64,000 nt of DNA from Bacteroidales bacterium (lineage in GTDB: Bacteria; Bacteroidota; Bacteroidia; Bacteroidales; Marinilabiliaceae). The notes below the pieces were generated by a model, which worked only from the letters and a program-made list of their open reading frames with translations, was not told the origin of the DNA and searched no databases. The stretch lies in contig JAKSLH010000012.1 in the NCBI GenBank assembly GCA_024401335.1, positions 1-64,000 of the forward strand, written 5' to 3'. Of this stretch, positions 53,909-62,622 are shown piece by piece (positions within the stretch are counted from its first letter, which is position 1; every line of letters begins with the position of its first letter). The position numbers and the translations under genes were made by a program.

Positions 53909-55522
53909 TCATTCTATTCCATAACCAATTCCCTTGAAAGCCTCAATAAGCATGTTTTGCGACTTCTTCTCGGCTGCCATAATCTCTTTCATCTCATTTT
54001 GTATGCGAGCCATCTCCTTGGCATAATCTATGTCGAGATCGTGGTCGATAAACTCGATGTATTTGCTTGGGGTGAGTGCCCATCCTTTTTGCTCAATCTC
54101 TGCAATATTGACACTGCGATAGAGTTCCGCAACTTCGTAGTTTGAACCGTCAGTGTCTTTCTCCTGCCACTTGTGGTAGATAGATGCAGCCCGATCAATC
54201 TGGTCTTGCATAAGAATAACCTTTTTCTTTTGCTCGCCCTTGACAGGATTCTCTGTCCATTGACGCAAATCCACAAAGAGGATTTCGCCCTTGCGACTGC
54301 GCAGATTACGACCATGATAGTCTCCACCTCCTTTGTTCTGATTAAGAATCCAAAGAGTGACACTGATGTCGGTAGTGATAAACAATTCTCTAGGAAGTAC
54401 AATGATGGCTTCTACCTTGTCGTTTTCAATAAGTTTCTTTCTGATTTCTAATGTATCGCTATCGTTCAACGCACCATTGGCGAGAAGAAAACCGGCTACA
54501 CCTGTGGCAGGTTTAAGGTGCGAAAGCATGTGCAGTATCCAAGCATAGTTGGCGTTGCTCTCAGGAGGTGTTGCATAGTCGGCCCATCGAGCATCATCTT
54601 TAAGATTGAAATCGTACCAGCTCTTGAGATTGAATGGCGGATTGGCCATGATGTAGTCAAAGTACAAACCTCTATGCAAATCATTGGTGAACGAAGAGTC
54701 GCTACCTTCGCCAAGGTTGTGGCTAAGGCCACGAAGCGCCAGGTTCATCTTTGCCAATCGGTATGTAGCAGCCTCTTTTTCCTGCCCATAAATGTTAATG
54801 CGGTTTATGTCGCCTTGACGAGACTTCACTAGTTCGGCCGACTGTATGAACATACCGCCAGAACCACATGCTGGGTCATATAGAGTGCCTTCGAATGGCT
54901 CTATCATTGCAGCAATAAGCTGAACAACATCATGAGGTGTATAGAATTCGCCCTCCTCTTTGGTGGCATTTACTGCAAACTCTTTGAGAAAATATTCATA
55001 TACTCGGCCAATGAGGTCGCGTTCCTCACCAAAAGCCTTGTGGCTAATCTTGTTGATTTCGTCAACAAGTTTCTTGATGTCGTTGGCGGCAAGGTTGCGC
55101 TGCGTAAACGTACCCTCAACAAAACAGCCTTTCAGTAGTTTGTTGCTCGTTGCTATGCTATGCAAAGCCGTATCGAGAGCGACATTCAAACCAGGAGCAG
55201 ATGTATTGATGATAGTGGACCAACGTGCTTCGAGAGGCAAGTCGTAAGTACCATCGGCAAAAGAGGCATCTTCAAAGAATGCCTTGAAAATCTCTTCGTC
55301 GTCAGGATTAAGACCTTGCTCTATAAGTGTCTGACGCAGAGCTGCAACGCCATCTTCATACTTTTCGCCAATAAAACGAAGAAATATAAGCGTAAGCATC
55401 ATGTCACGTTTCTCGAAGAATGACCCCGAATTGCGTGCAGAACGAAGTATATCGCGACAATTGAAAAGAATGTCGTCTATGTTGAGAGGCTTTTCTGCCT
55501 TTGTTTTTAATTGCTTTGCCAT
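53909..55522 (-). CDS. hsdM: Type I restriction enzyme, methylase subunit (HsdM)
   Basis: N6-adenine methyltransferase of 537 residues. The N-terminal helical domain (DILFNCRDILRSARNSGSFF) is followed by the SAM-binding motif LYDPACGSGGMFIQ (215-228) and the catalytic NPPF at 294-297. GEFYTPHDVVQLIAAMI precedes the SAM site as in other HsdM proteins. It is the first gene of the operon; I start at the ATG at 55522. It should form the M2S core that both methylates host sites and directs restriction. Confidence 0.95.
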   Translation of the reverse strand: MAKQLKTKAEKPLNIDDILFNCRDILRSARNSGSFFEKRDMMLTLIFLRFIGEKYEDGVAALRQTLIEQGLNPDDEEIFKAFFEDASFADGTYDLPLEARWSTIINTSAPGLNVALDTALHSIATSNKLLKGCFVEGTFTQRNLAANDIKKLVDEINKISHKAFGEERDLIGRVYEYFLKEFAVNATKEEGEFYTPHDVVQLIAAMIEPFEGTLYDPACGSGGMFIQSAELVKSRQGDINRINIYGQEKEAATYRLAKMNLALRGLSHNLGEGSDSSFTNDLHRGLYFDYIMANPPFNLKSWYDFNLKDDARWADYATPPESNANYAWILHMLSHLKPATGVAGFLLANGALNDSDTLEIRKKLIENDKVEAIIVLPRELFITTDISVTLWILNQNKGGGDYHGRNLRSRKGEILFVDLRQWTENPVKGEQKKKVILMQDQIDRAASIYHKWQEKDTDGSNYEVAELYRSVNIAEIEQKGWALTPSKYIEFIDHDLDIDYAKEMARIQNEMKEIMAAEKKSQNMLIEAFKGIGYGIE

Positions 55523-55685
55523 TGTTAACAACGTTTTTCAATAGAATTAGGATAATTGTTCATGTTTGTGTGTAATTACCCGAATTATAGACCGTAAGTA
55601 TAACACATTTTTACGGACTACATGGTATAATGGACACTTATTTTACATTTGAAATCATCATAGTCATTACATCTTACTTGTGCCA
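55523..55685. other. Gap upstream of the restriction operon
   Basis: A 163-base AT-rich gap that should hold the hsdM promoter. TAATGGACAC and TTTACATTTG are present, but I cannot assign a clear -33/-7 pair on the minus strand. Confidence 0.4.
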
Positions 55686-56879
55686 TCAGTACATCAACCC
55701 GAAAAGCCACATTGGAATCTTGTTGTCAAAACCTATCTCGCAGTCGTCGGCAACTATATAGCTGTTCTTTATGTCCTTGATCTGTTTGTATCCTTTACTT
55801 CGGCCTCCTACTTCAAGAGTATGGAGTTCGTCAACAAAAATATCGCCAGATGAAGGCATGCTCATTTTGTGTTCTACACACAACTGCGATGCTATGAATG
55901 TTTCGCGTAGTGTTCCTTTGTCGGTCGAAGGTGTCAGCGCGTACATAATATTGCTGTTGGCAAATAGTATCTTTTCTGGCTTGGTCAGAGTTTTCATCCC
56001 TGTAGACTCAGAGTATAATCTGCGAATTATTGCAGCTTTGTCCAACAAATCTAATAGTTTTATGAGGTTGTTTCTGGAAACACTTAGTGTTGTGCATAAA
56101 TTAGATATGTTGAGTGTGTAGGGCACTGTTTCTGCCATCACGCCGAGTAGTTTTCTTGTCTTATATATTGAATCATATTCTATTCTGCTCACTGCAGGTA
56201 TTTCACTTTCTATTATCGAATCAAGAACCGATTGTAGTCTTTCGTAGAAACCATCGCCCGAGTCTCTGTAGAAAGGGTAATATCCTGTTTTCAGGTATTT
56301 GTCGAAGTGCTGTAGTACTTTTGTTTTTGCTGTTATTGATGCGGCTTTTTTGATATGGTTTGTCAGTATTTCATCAAATGTCAGCACAGGCAGGTCGGCG
56401 ATGCCTTCCAGTTTCAGATATTCTCTGAACGAGAGGCCTTCCAGTGTGTACATGCGGCACCTTCGTGAAAGGTCTGCAATCATTGTCTCGCCAATTCTTA
56501 ACATTGATGACCCTGTTATGACGATATTCATCGTTGGGTATGAGTCGTATATATTCTTCACTTCTCGTTCCCAATTACGATATTTATGTATTTCATCAAG
56601 AAACAGATGTGTTCCGCCGTGTGTGTAATGGTATTCAGCAAGTTCGGCAATAGTGTGGTTCGCAAACCACAGATTATCCAATGATGCGTAAATAGCGGTG
56701 TCGGAGTCTCCAAATGACTTTTTGATATGCTGGAGCATAAGAGTCGTTTTCCCTGTTCCTTTGGCTCCTTTTATTGCAATCAATCTGTTGTTCCAGTTGA
56801 TATGGTCGTATAGGTATCTAACGTACGAGATCTCTGTACTTTCGATAAGTCTGTGATGTATGGCAAATAAGTTCTGCAT
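55686..56879 (-). CDS. AAA-family ATPase (DUF4143-like)
   Basis: Protein of 397 residues. Walker A is AIKGAKGTGKTTL near residues 36-47, Walker B is HLFLDEIHKYRNWEREVKNI near 91-110, and the sensor is IVITGSSML. The C-terminal half contains a winged-helix-like part (TLNISNLCTTLSVSRNNLIK) and the segment GDIFVDELHTLEVGGRSKGY, similar to DUF4143-class ATPases with a degenerate nuclease-like end. Such proteins are common, mobile and poorly understood; some act with toxins. It is separate from the restriction operon and is preceded by 33-base-period repeats. Confidence 0.85.
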   Translation of the reverse strand: MQNLFAIHHRLIESTEISYVRYLYDHINWNNRLIAIKGAKGTGKTTLMLQHIKKSFGDSDTAIYASLDNLWFANHTIAELAEYHYTHGGTHLFLDEIHKYRNWEREVKNIYDSYPTMNIVITGSSMLRIGETMIADLSRRCRMYTLEGLSFREYLKLEGIADLPVLTFDEILTNHIKKAASITAKTKVLQHFDKYLKTGYYPFYRDSGDGFYERLQSVLDSIIESEIPAVSRIEYDSIYKTRKLLGVMAETVPYTLNISNLCTTLSVSRNNLIKLLDLLDKAAIIRRLYSESTGMKTLTKPEKILFANSNIMYALTPSTDKGTLRETFIASQLCVEHKMSMPSSGDIFVDELHTLEVGGRSKGYKQIKDIKNSYIVADDCEIGFDNKIPMWLFGLMY

Positions 56880-56913
56880 ATCAATAACGTATTAAGTGTT
56901 GCAAATATAAAAA

Positions 56914-57053
56914 TTTTACTTTCCAATGATGAAAATGAAGTGTATTTTTTACTTTCCAATGACGAAAATGATGCGCCTTTTTTACTTTCCAATGACGAGT
57001 TGTAATAAATGTACGGTATAAATTAAGTGATATTGTAATAAATGTACGGTATA
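56914..57053 (+). repeat. Two direct-repeat families sharing a 33-base period upstream of the AAA ATPase
   Basis: TTTTACTTTCCAATGA starts at 56914, 56947 and 56980, exactly 33 bases apart, each followed by a similar YGAAAATGAWG tail in the first two units. Then TTGTAATAAATGTACGGTATA (20-21 bases) occurs at 57000 and 57033, again 33 bases apart. The array begins 35 bases before the ATPase start on the minus strand. It could be a regulator-binding array, three helical turns per unit. Confidence 0.85.
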
Positions 57054-57218
57054 TCTTATTCCTATTGCGAGGTCGTCTCACCTGTCTTTTAAAATCCCTG
57101 TTTCGAAAGATAGCACATAGATGCCAAATGTTAATCGGCAACTGTTTTGTGGAAAAAATGAATAGAATGTAACAAAAGTTATGTGGACGCGTATTATCCA
57201 CAAAAAAAGCAATCTGGT

Positions 57219-57632
57219 ATGGGAAACTGTAGCATTAACAATAGCGTTGAGCTTACTTCTGATCTTCAGAATATAAGTATCGTCGAGAAGTTGATTAATA
57301 ATCAGGCTGTGGCTTGTAAGCTGAATACTGAGGTGTATGGCAAGCTGTTGATCGCTGTGGTTGAGGCTCTTAATAATGCCATCGTTCATGGTAATAACAT
57401 GGACAAGGACAAGAAGGTTAAGGTGGCTTTTGAGATTGATAGCGAGAAAATTGAATATACCATATCCAATGAGGGCGAAAGCTTCGACCCTGAGTCTGTC
57501 CCTGATCCTACTTCACCTGAGAATCTCGAGAATGAAGGGGGTAGGGGAGTATTCCTTATAAAGAATCTTGCCGATGAGGTGCATTATAGCGATGAGGGAC
57601 GCACTGTTACTATGCGTTTCAACTTGCATTAA
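57219..57632 (+). CDS. RsbW-like anti-sigma/HATPase protein
   Basis: Cytoplasmic GHKL ATPase of 137 residues, of the anti-sigma-factor serine kinase type. The N-box is LLIAVVEALNNAIVHGN, G1 is SNEGESFDPESVPDPTSP, and G2 is EGGRGVFLIKNLADEV. The ATG at 57219 gives a compact single domain. RsbW-type kinases bind sigma factors or phosphorylate antagonist proteins; no partner lies next to it. The gene is convergent with the DUF4421 gene and their ends overlap by four bases. Confidence 0.85.
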   Translation: MGNCSINNSVELTSDLQNISIVEKLINNQAVACKLNTEVYGKLLIAVVEALNNAIVHGNNMDKDKKVKVAFEIDSEKIEYTISNEGESFDPESVPDPTSPENLENEGGRGVFLIKNLADEVHYSDEGRTVTMRFNLH

Positions 57633-58654
57633 TAACGCGCTGTCTTCTTGCCGAATAGTATACGGTATGACAGATAGCCTCGCATGAATGAGTCGACTGC
57701 ACTGAAGGCTCCTTGATTGATGAGATTGATGTCGACGACAAGGTTGAGATTAAGCGAATGATTGCCATAGTGCCATTGTACGGCGCCTCGTAGTTTGGCG
57801 TTGATATTAAAATCCCACAGGTTGGTCGCGTATTCTGCACCATCCATATTCACAATCTTTTTTGACATATAAAGTGGTAGCGAAGGCTGAGCCGACCAGT
57901 GTAGCATCACATGCTGGTATACTGCATTGCGCCCGTAGCCGCATCCGACACACACCATCGACTGGCGCATGTGTGAAAACATGACGTTTTGCGTTAAGAG
58001 CGAATCAAGTGCTACAGGTACGCGCGAACGGTTGAGGGTTATGAGTGTGTTGGTGATGTTGGCGTCTATTATGATGCTGCCTGCTGTCTTTTTCTGCACG
58101 AACGATTCGTTGAATACGGCTGGCATCGAGAACATGTCTTTTCTTATTACATAATAAAGGCTGGCCTGCATGCGTGATGATGAGAAGCAGTCGGCCTCGT
58201 CTTCTGTCAGCAGTCTGTTTTTGTTGTTTCTCACACGGGCTCTGTCTTGGGTCGAGAAGAAGAAGTCACATCCTGCCGCCTGCCCAAAGACACTGCAGTT
58301 GAAGTCATAGCCCGAGCGTTTCTTGTGCCCGAAGACTTCCGACGGATTGAAGTCGTAGCCGAATGAGAATCCTTTATAGGCCACTTCGAGACCCGTCAGT
58401 AGGGTGGCCTTGTCGTTGATGCCAAACGAGAAGTTGTCACCCGTTATGGTGTCGGCATACTGGAAACTGGTCAGCCCCTGCTCGGTCTTGATGTATGGCT
58501 TGAGTGAGAAGTTGGAAGGTCCTTCGGCTATATATGACTTGTTGATTTCATATCTCAGGAAAGGGAATATCCTATAGATGAATGGCTCACGCTCGGCTAC
58601 AGCTCTCGTGGCGAATGTCAGCAGGAGGATGAGTATTGCGGTGTGGCGTTTCAT
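57629..58654 (-). CDS. DUF4421-family outer-membrane-like protein
   Basis: Exported protein of 341 residues (start at 58654). A signal peptide ends near residue 20 (TFATRAVAE). The rest alternates short amphipathic strands (NFSFGINDKATLLTGLEVAY, FSFGYDF, LRGAVQWHYGNHSLNLNLVV) and ends in LSYRILFGKK, as in barrel proteins of Bacteroidota. SVEVFGHKKRSGYDFN-like segments fit DUF4421. Function is unknown. It is monocistronic. Confidence 0.72.
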   Translation of the reverse strand: MKRHTAILILLLTFATRAVAEREPFIYRIFPFLRYEINKSYIAEGPSNFSLKPYIKTEQGLTSFQYADTITGDNFSFGINDKATLLTGLEVAYKGFSFGYDFNPSEVFGHKKRSGYDFNCSVFGQAAGCDFFFSTQDRARVRNNKNRLLTEDEADCFSSSRMQASLYYVIRKDMFSMPAVFNESFVQKKTAGSIIIDANITNTLITLNRSRVPVALDSLLTQNVMFSHMRQSMVCVGCGYGRNAVYQHVMLHWSAQPSLPLYMSKKIVNMDGAEYATNLWDFNINAKLRGAVQWHYGNHSLNLNLVVDINLINQGAFSAVDSFMRGYLSYRILFGKKTARY

Positions 58655-58691
58655 CTGTGTGTTGTTTGATGCAAATATAAACATTCCCTTG

Positions 58692-58943
58692 CTATAACTC
58701 AAGCATGGTCTCTAGCAATTCTACTGCTTCTGCAAGGTCATCACCGAAATGTTCGTGCTGACGCAGATAGTGCTGGCGCCCTTGAGATAACTTATCGTAT
58801 AGCTCGGCCGACATTGTGTCAAGGTAGCTCCCGATGGCATACTCTATGTCTTCTTTTTGCCAGTCCATTGTTGAATATTGAAAAACCCTCTGCTTCTGAT
58901 GAAAGAAGCAATATGCGGTCTCTATGCACTCTTTCGTTATCAT
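58692..58943 (-). CDS. Small uncharacterised protein
   Basis: Protein of 83 residues, acidic and helical, with no signal peptide. It has MDWQKEDIEYAIGSYLDTMS then LRQHEHFGDDLAEAVELLET. It overlaps the DUF4250 stop as ATGA, which supports it as a real, translationally coupled gene. The first ~25 residues are less typical, and the internal Met before DWQKED is an alternative start. Confidence 0.6.
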   Translation of the reverse strand: MITKECIETAYCFFHQKQRVFQYSTMDWQKEDIEYAIGSYLDTMSAELYDKLSQGRQHYLRQHEHFGDDLAEAVELLETMLEL

Positions 58944-59152
58944 TTGCCGTTGTTTGAGTCGTATCCTATTGGACGCATCTGTCTTTGCTCTTCGCTATAT
59001 GTGTAGCCGTTTTGCTCGAGATATGCTTTTATCTCTTCTGGCTCACGGTTGAAATAGTAACATAACGCTTCTAGCGTGTCAAACTCCTCATCTCGCAGCA
59101 ACATGTTGATGCTCGAAACGAGTATGGCGGGATCCTGCGGTAAAAAATCCAT
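58940..59152 (-). CDS. DUF4250 protein
   Basis: Small cytoplasmic protein of 70 residues. MDFLPQDPAILVSSINMLLR, then LEALCYYFNREPEEIKAYLE and NGYTYSEEQRQMRP, follow the DUF4250 pattern. I chose the ATG at 59152. Its role is unknown. It is the first gene of a two-gene operon with the 83-residue protein. Confidence 0.75.
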   Translation of the reverse strand: MDFLPQDPAILVSSINMLLRDEEFDTLEALCYYFNREPEEIKAYLEQNGYTYSEEQRQMRPIGYDSNNGK

Positions 59153-59287
59153 CTTGTCTGTTTCTTTTATCCTCTGATGCAAAGATATGTTTTTTTGCTG
59201 TGTTTTGTATAGTTGATTATGTTTAGTGATTTGTTACTCTAAGTTTTTTATTTGTATTTTTATTCTATATATTTGTGTATAAAAATC

Positions 59288-60091
59288 ATGTTTATGAAAA
59301 CTGTCGTTAACATTATTCGTCTCATTTTTGAGCCTTTTCTGTTTTTTATCTTGTACGCTATAATGTGCTCACTGATCTATATGAGCGATTCTCGTTTGTA
59401 TGTCATCGTGGCTTCACTGCTGATGTCTGCGGTTATGGTCGGTATATATGCTCTTGTGCAGCATTTCGCTGATCATCGTAGTTGGAGTGATATATTTCAT
59501 TTCCATCGTCTGCCTGAAATAGCTAAGGGCTTTGGCATCGGTGCTGTGTTTATGTCTGTCGTAGTTGCCGTGATTGCGATTCTTGGCTGTTACCATGTTA
59601 TTGAAACTGATCTTAACCTGTCTCTGATTTCTACGCTTTTCCTGTTCCTTTTTGTGGCTGTCGGTGAAGAGGTCACTTTTAGAGGTGCTGTTTATAAACG
59701 TGTAGAGGCTCTTTCCAATAAATATGTGGCTATTGTTATGTCTGGCCTTGTCTTCGGTTTCATACATATTATGAATGATAACGCTACGGTTTGGTCTTCT
59801 GTGGCTATCGCAATCGAGGCGGGCTGTATGTTGGCTGCTGCATATATCTGGAAACGTACTCTTCTTTTCCCTATCGGTATCCATTGGGCTTGGAACTATT
59901 TTGAAGGTTGCATATTCGGAACTGCGGTCTCTGGCAGTGATACTGCTAAGTTGTTTGTTTCTGAAATATCGGGCAACGACCTGATTTCTGGTGGCCAGTT
60001 CGGACCTGAGGCTTCTGTCGTGGCTGTGGTGCTGGGTACGGCGTTGACTGTGCTGTTCTTATATCATGCACGTAAAATGAACGTAGAGTAA
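59288..60091 (+). CDS. CPBP-family intramembrane metalloprotease
   Basis: Membrane protein of 267 residues with about seven helices (CAAX protease/bacteriocin-processing family). The catalytic pair EE is at 127-128 in AVGEEVTFRGAVYKR. H160 lies in LVFGFIHIMND, and H199 with N203 in IGIHWAWNYFEG, so all active-site residues are present. Members process peptides in the membrane or give bacteriocin immunity. An ATG at 59294 is an alternative start. A terminator follows. Confidence 0.9.
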   Translation: MFMKTVVNIIRLIFEPFLFFILYAIMCSLIYMSDSRLYVIVASLLMSAVMVGIYALVQHFADHRSWSDIFHFHRLPEIAKGFGIGAVFMSVVVAVIAILGCYHVIETDLNLSLISTLFLFLFVAVGEEVTFRGAVYKRVEALSNKYVAIVMSGLVFGFIHIMNDNATVWSSVAIAIEAGCMLAAAYIWKRTLLFPIGIHWAWNYFEGCIFGTAVSGSDTAKLFVSEISGNDLISGGQFGPEASVVAVVLGTALTVLFLYHARKMNVE

Positions 60092-60110
60092 TAGTTTCTC
60101 ATAAGATATT

Positions 60111-60149
60111 GAGCGACATTGGTGTTAGGCCGATGTCGCTTTTTTTTTT
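60111..60149 (+). terminator. Rho-independent terminator of the CPBP gene
   Basis: AGCGACAT and ATGTCGCT form the stem with GG/CC inside, followed by ten T. Confidence 0.9.
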
Positions 60150-60213
60150 GTTCGCCATTCATAAAAAATCTAAAAGTTGTTTTCCCTTTCGTCGCGTGTA
60201 TGCTATTCTATTG

Positions 60214-60221
60214 TATATTTG
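60214..60221 (+). promoter_or_regulatory. -7 promoter element of the MATE gene
   Basis: TATATTTG lies 28 bases before the ATG at 60250. Because it is downstream of earlier in-frame start codons, it supports the later start. Confidence 0.55.
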
Positions 60222-60249
60222 CGCCGATTTTTCTGACTCATACGAAAAA

Positions 60250-61617
60250 ATGACAACGATACAAGCTGAAAAGAGCATCAACTTGCGAAGGCAAGTGCGC
60301 AAACTTTCAATCCCTATCTTCATAGAGATGCTTCTTGTGACAACAATGGGTGCCACAGATACTTTTATGCTGTCCCAGTATGCCGACGACGCCGTGGCTG
60401 CCGTGGGTGTCGCTAATCAGCTCATCACTTTTGCTTTCCTTGTTTTCCAGATTATCAATATCGGAACTACGGTTCTCTGCTCTCAATATCTTGGCGCTGG
60501 ACGTCGCGACAAAATGGTGCAGGTTACGGCTATGGCTCTCTTGCTCAATATCGTTAGTGGCGTTCTCCTGTCTATGCTTCTCTCGCTCGGCGCTCCTTTC
60601 TTGCTCGACTTGATGGGCCTCGATAACGACCTTATGTCTCATGGCTGTCCTTATATGGAACTTGTGGGCGCTTTCGCCTTCTTCCAGGCGCTTCACATGA
60701 CTGTCTCTGCCTCTCTGCGTGCCGACAATAAGGCTTTCTATCCTATGTTTGTCGTGCTGCTGGTCAATGTCGTTAATGCAGTGGGCAACTATGCCTTTAT
60801 CTTCGGCCATTGGGGATGCCCTGCTATGGGTGTCCTGGGTGCGGCTACTTCTACCGTTATCTCGCGCGGCGTGGCTACGGTTACTCTTTTCATAATCTTG
60901 TTCAATCGCCATATCCCTTACCGTCAGCTTATGGATGCTTTTCATGCTCCGATTGCTGAACTGAAGAACGTGATGCATAACTTGCTTCGTATTGGTCTCC
61001 CTTCTGCTGGCGAAAATATGTCATACAACGCTCAGCAGGTGGTTATTACCTATTTTATTAATATGCTTGGTAATGAGGCTCTCACAACACGTATGTATGT
61101 TGTCAATGCTGTTATGTTTGTCTATATCTTCTGCATTTGTATATCTCAGGGAGCAAGTATAACTATCGGTCATCTGGTTGGCGATAACCGCTATCATGCT
61201 AGCTATAAGCTGGGGTGGTATTCTCTCAAATTGGGCATTGCGGCCACTATGGTTATGAGTGTCGCCTGCGCTTTCGCTGGCGGTACGGTGCTATCGTTCC
61301 TTACCGATAACGCCGAGATAATCGCTCTCGGTAGCACTATCTTCTTTGTTGATATAGCCGTTGAGATAGGTAAGGTCTGCAATATCTTCTATACTACAGT
61401 CCTCCGTTCCGTTGGTGATGTTAACTTCCCATTCTATGTCGGCATTACTGTGCAGTGGCTTGCCGGCGTTTTTTGCGGATGGCTGTTCGGACTGGTCTTC
61501 GGATGGGGACTTGTCGGTATGTGGTGCGCTTTCATCCTTGATGAGGGTATCCGTGGACTCATTTTCGTGTGGCGTTGGCATAGCAAACGCTGGCAGCAGA
61601 GGTCTTTCGTGAAATAA
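60250..61617 (+). CDS. MATE-family efflux transporter
   Basis: Inner-membrane exporter of 455 residues with twelve helices, using a Na+ or H+ gradient. The two MATE halves begin LSIPIFIEMLLVTTMGATDT and RIGLPSAGENMSYNAQQVVI. GTTVLCSQYLGAGRRDKMVQ and SQGASITIGHLVGDNR are the paired conserved loops. The substrate is unknown. I reject the longer frame from 60109 since it overlaps the previous terminator and lies upstream of the -7 element. Confidence 0.92.
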   Translation: MTTIQAEKSINLRRQVRKLSIPIFIEMLLVTTMGATDTFMLSQYADDAVAAVGVANQLITFAFLVFQIINIGTTVLCSQYLGAGRRDKMVQVTAMALLLNIVSGVLLSMLLSLGAPFLLDLMGLDNDLMSHGCPYMELVGAFAFFQALHMTVSASLRADNKAFYPMFVVLLVNVVNAVGNYAFIFGHWGCPAMGVLGAATSTVISRGVATVTLFIILFNRHIPYRQLMDAFHAPIAELKNVMHNLLRIGLPSAGENMSYNAQQVVITYFINMLGNEALTTRMYVVNAVMFVYIFCICISQGASITIGHLVGDNRYHASYKLGWYSLKLGIAATMVMSVACAFAGGTVLSFLTDNAEIIALGSTIFFVDIAVEIGKVCNIFYTTVLRSVGDVNFPFYVGITVQWLAGVFCGWLFGLVFGWGLVGMWCAFILDEGIRGLIFVWRWHSKRWQQRSFVK

Positions 61618-61773
61618 GATTTGTTGATCCCCGTCTTTTGTTGTTCTTACTTCGTCTGACTTCTATTGTTGACTCTCTAAGATGCAATGTGTAAAAAAAA
61701 TCTGTTCTGCGTGATATTTATGGAGCATATTTATTAAATTGCGTTCCAAATGCATTTTGATACATAGGTCGCG

Positions 61774-62589
61774 ATGGCAGAAGAGACGTTTACCATAGAT
61801 ATTGACAAGGTTCTTGAGGCAAAAAGCCCACGACTAAAGCGCATTTTGCCCCAATTTGTCATCAATTATCTTAAGCGAATCGTTCATCAGGACGATATAA
61901 ATCAGTTCATACTCAAGACTACTCATATTCAAGGCATGCCTTATGCCGACGCTATAATCGAAAAGTTTGGCGCGTCTGTAGATCTCTATGGTCTAGAGAA
62001 CATTCCTGACAGTGGTCGTTTCGTGTTCGCTTCTAATCACCCGCTCGGAGGACTTGATGGTATGGCTTTCCTCTATGGTGTTGAACAGAAGTTCCAGAAT
62101 GTGAAGTTCCCTGTCAACGACATTCTTCTCTATATTCGTAATTTTAAAGATGTTTTCCTCCCTGTCAATAAGGTCGGAACAACAGGCCGTCGTGCAGCTC
62201 AGCTAATGGAAGAGGCATTTGCGTCGGACAATCAGATACTAATGTTTCCTGCCGGGCTCTGTTCGCGCAAGCGTGATGGTAAGATTGCTGACCTAGATTG
62301 GAAGAAAGGTTTTGTTACAAAGGCCATTCAGTATGAACGCGATATTATACCGGTCCATATTACTGGTCGTAATAGCGATTTTTTCTATAACCTCAGCAAT
62401 ATCCGCACTAAGCTTGGTATTAAGGCAAATATAGAGATGCTCTATCTTGTTGATGAAATGTATAAGCAACAGGGACAGCATGTCGATGTGCATTTTGGAA
62501 AACCTATTGATTATCGCACTCTTGTCGGTAAGAATCCGGTAGAAGTAGCTCAAGCCATTAAAGAGACAGCTTATTCATTATCAAAATAA
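61774..62589 (+). CDS. glsA: Acyltransferase, glycine-lipid O-acyltransferase (GlsA) type
   Basis: PlsC-like acyltransferase of 271 residues. The catalytic motif is SNHPLGGLDGM with H89 and D95, spaced by five residues rather than four. LPVNKVGTTGRRAAQ and FPAGLCSRKRDGKI are the acceptor-binding motifs. In Bacteroides the neighbouring pair GlsB and GlsA make N-acyl-3-acyloxyacyl glycine lipids, GlsA adding the second acyl chain. The same two-gene arrangement here supports the name. An ordinary lysophosphatidate acyltransferase role cannot be excluded from sequence alone. Confidence 0.8.
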   Translation: MAEETFTIDIDKVLEAKSPRLKRILPQFVINYLKRIVHQDDINQFILKTTHIQGMPYADAIIEKFGASVDLYGLENIPDSGRFVFASNHPLGGLDGMAFLYGVEQKFQNVKFPVNDILLYIRNFKDVFLPVNKVGTTGRRAAQLMEEAFASDNQILMFPAGLCSRKRDGKIADLDWKKGFVTKAIQYERDIIPVHITGRNSDFFYNLSNIRTKLGIKANIEMLYLVDEMYKQQGQHVDVHFGKPIDYRTLVGKNPVEVAQAIKETAYSLSK

Positions 62590-62622
62590 TTCTATCAATA
62601 ACAGACAAATTGATTTCTATAT

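Noticed and set aside
56914-57053. 33-base repeats considered as a CRISPR array
   Set aside because: The type 1 units are contiguous tandem copies that mutate along the array. There are no unique spacers of regular length and no cas genes in the window.
60109-60249. Longer start for the MATE transporter
   Set aside because: It would begin inside the preceding gene's terminator and upstream of the -7 element at 60214.
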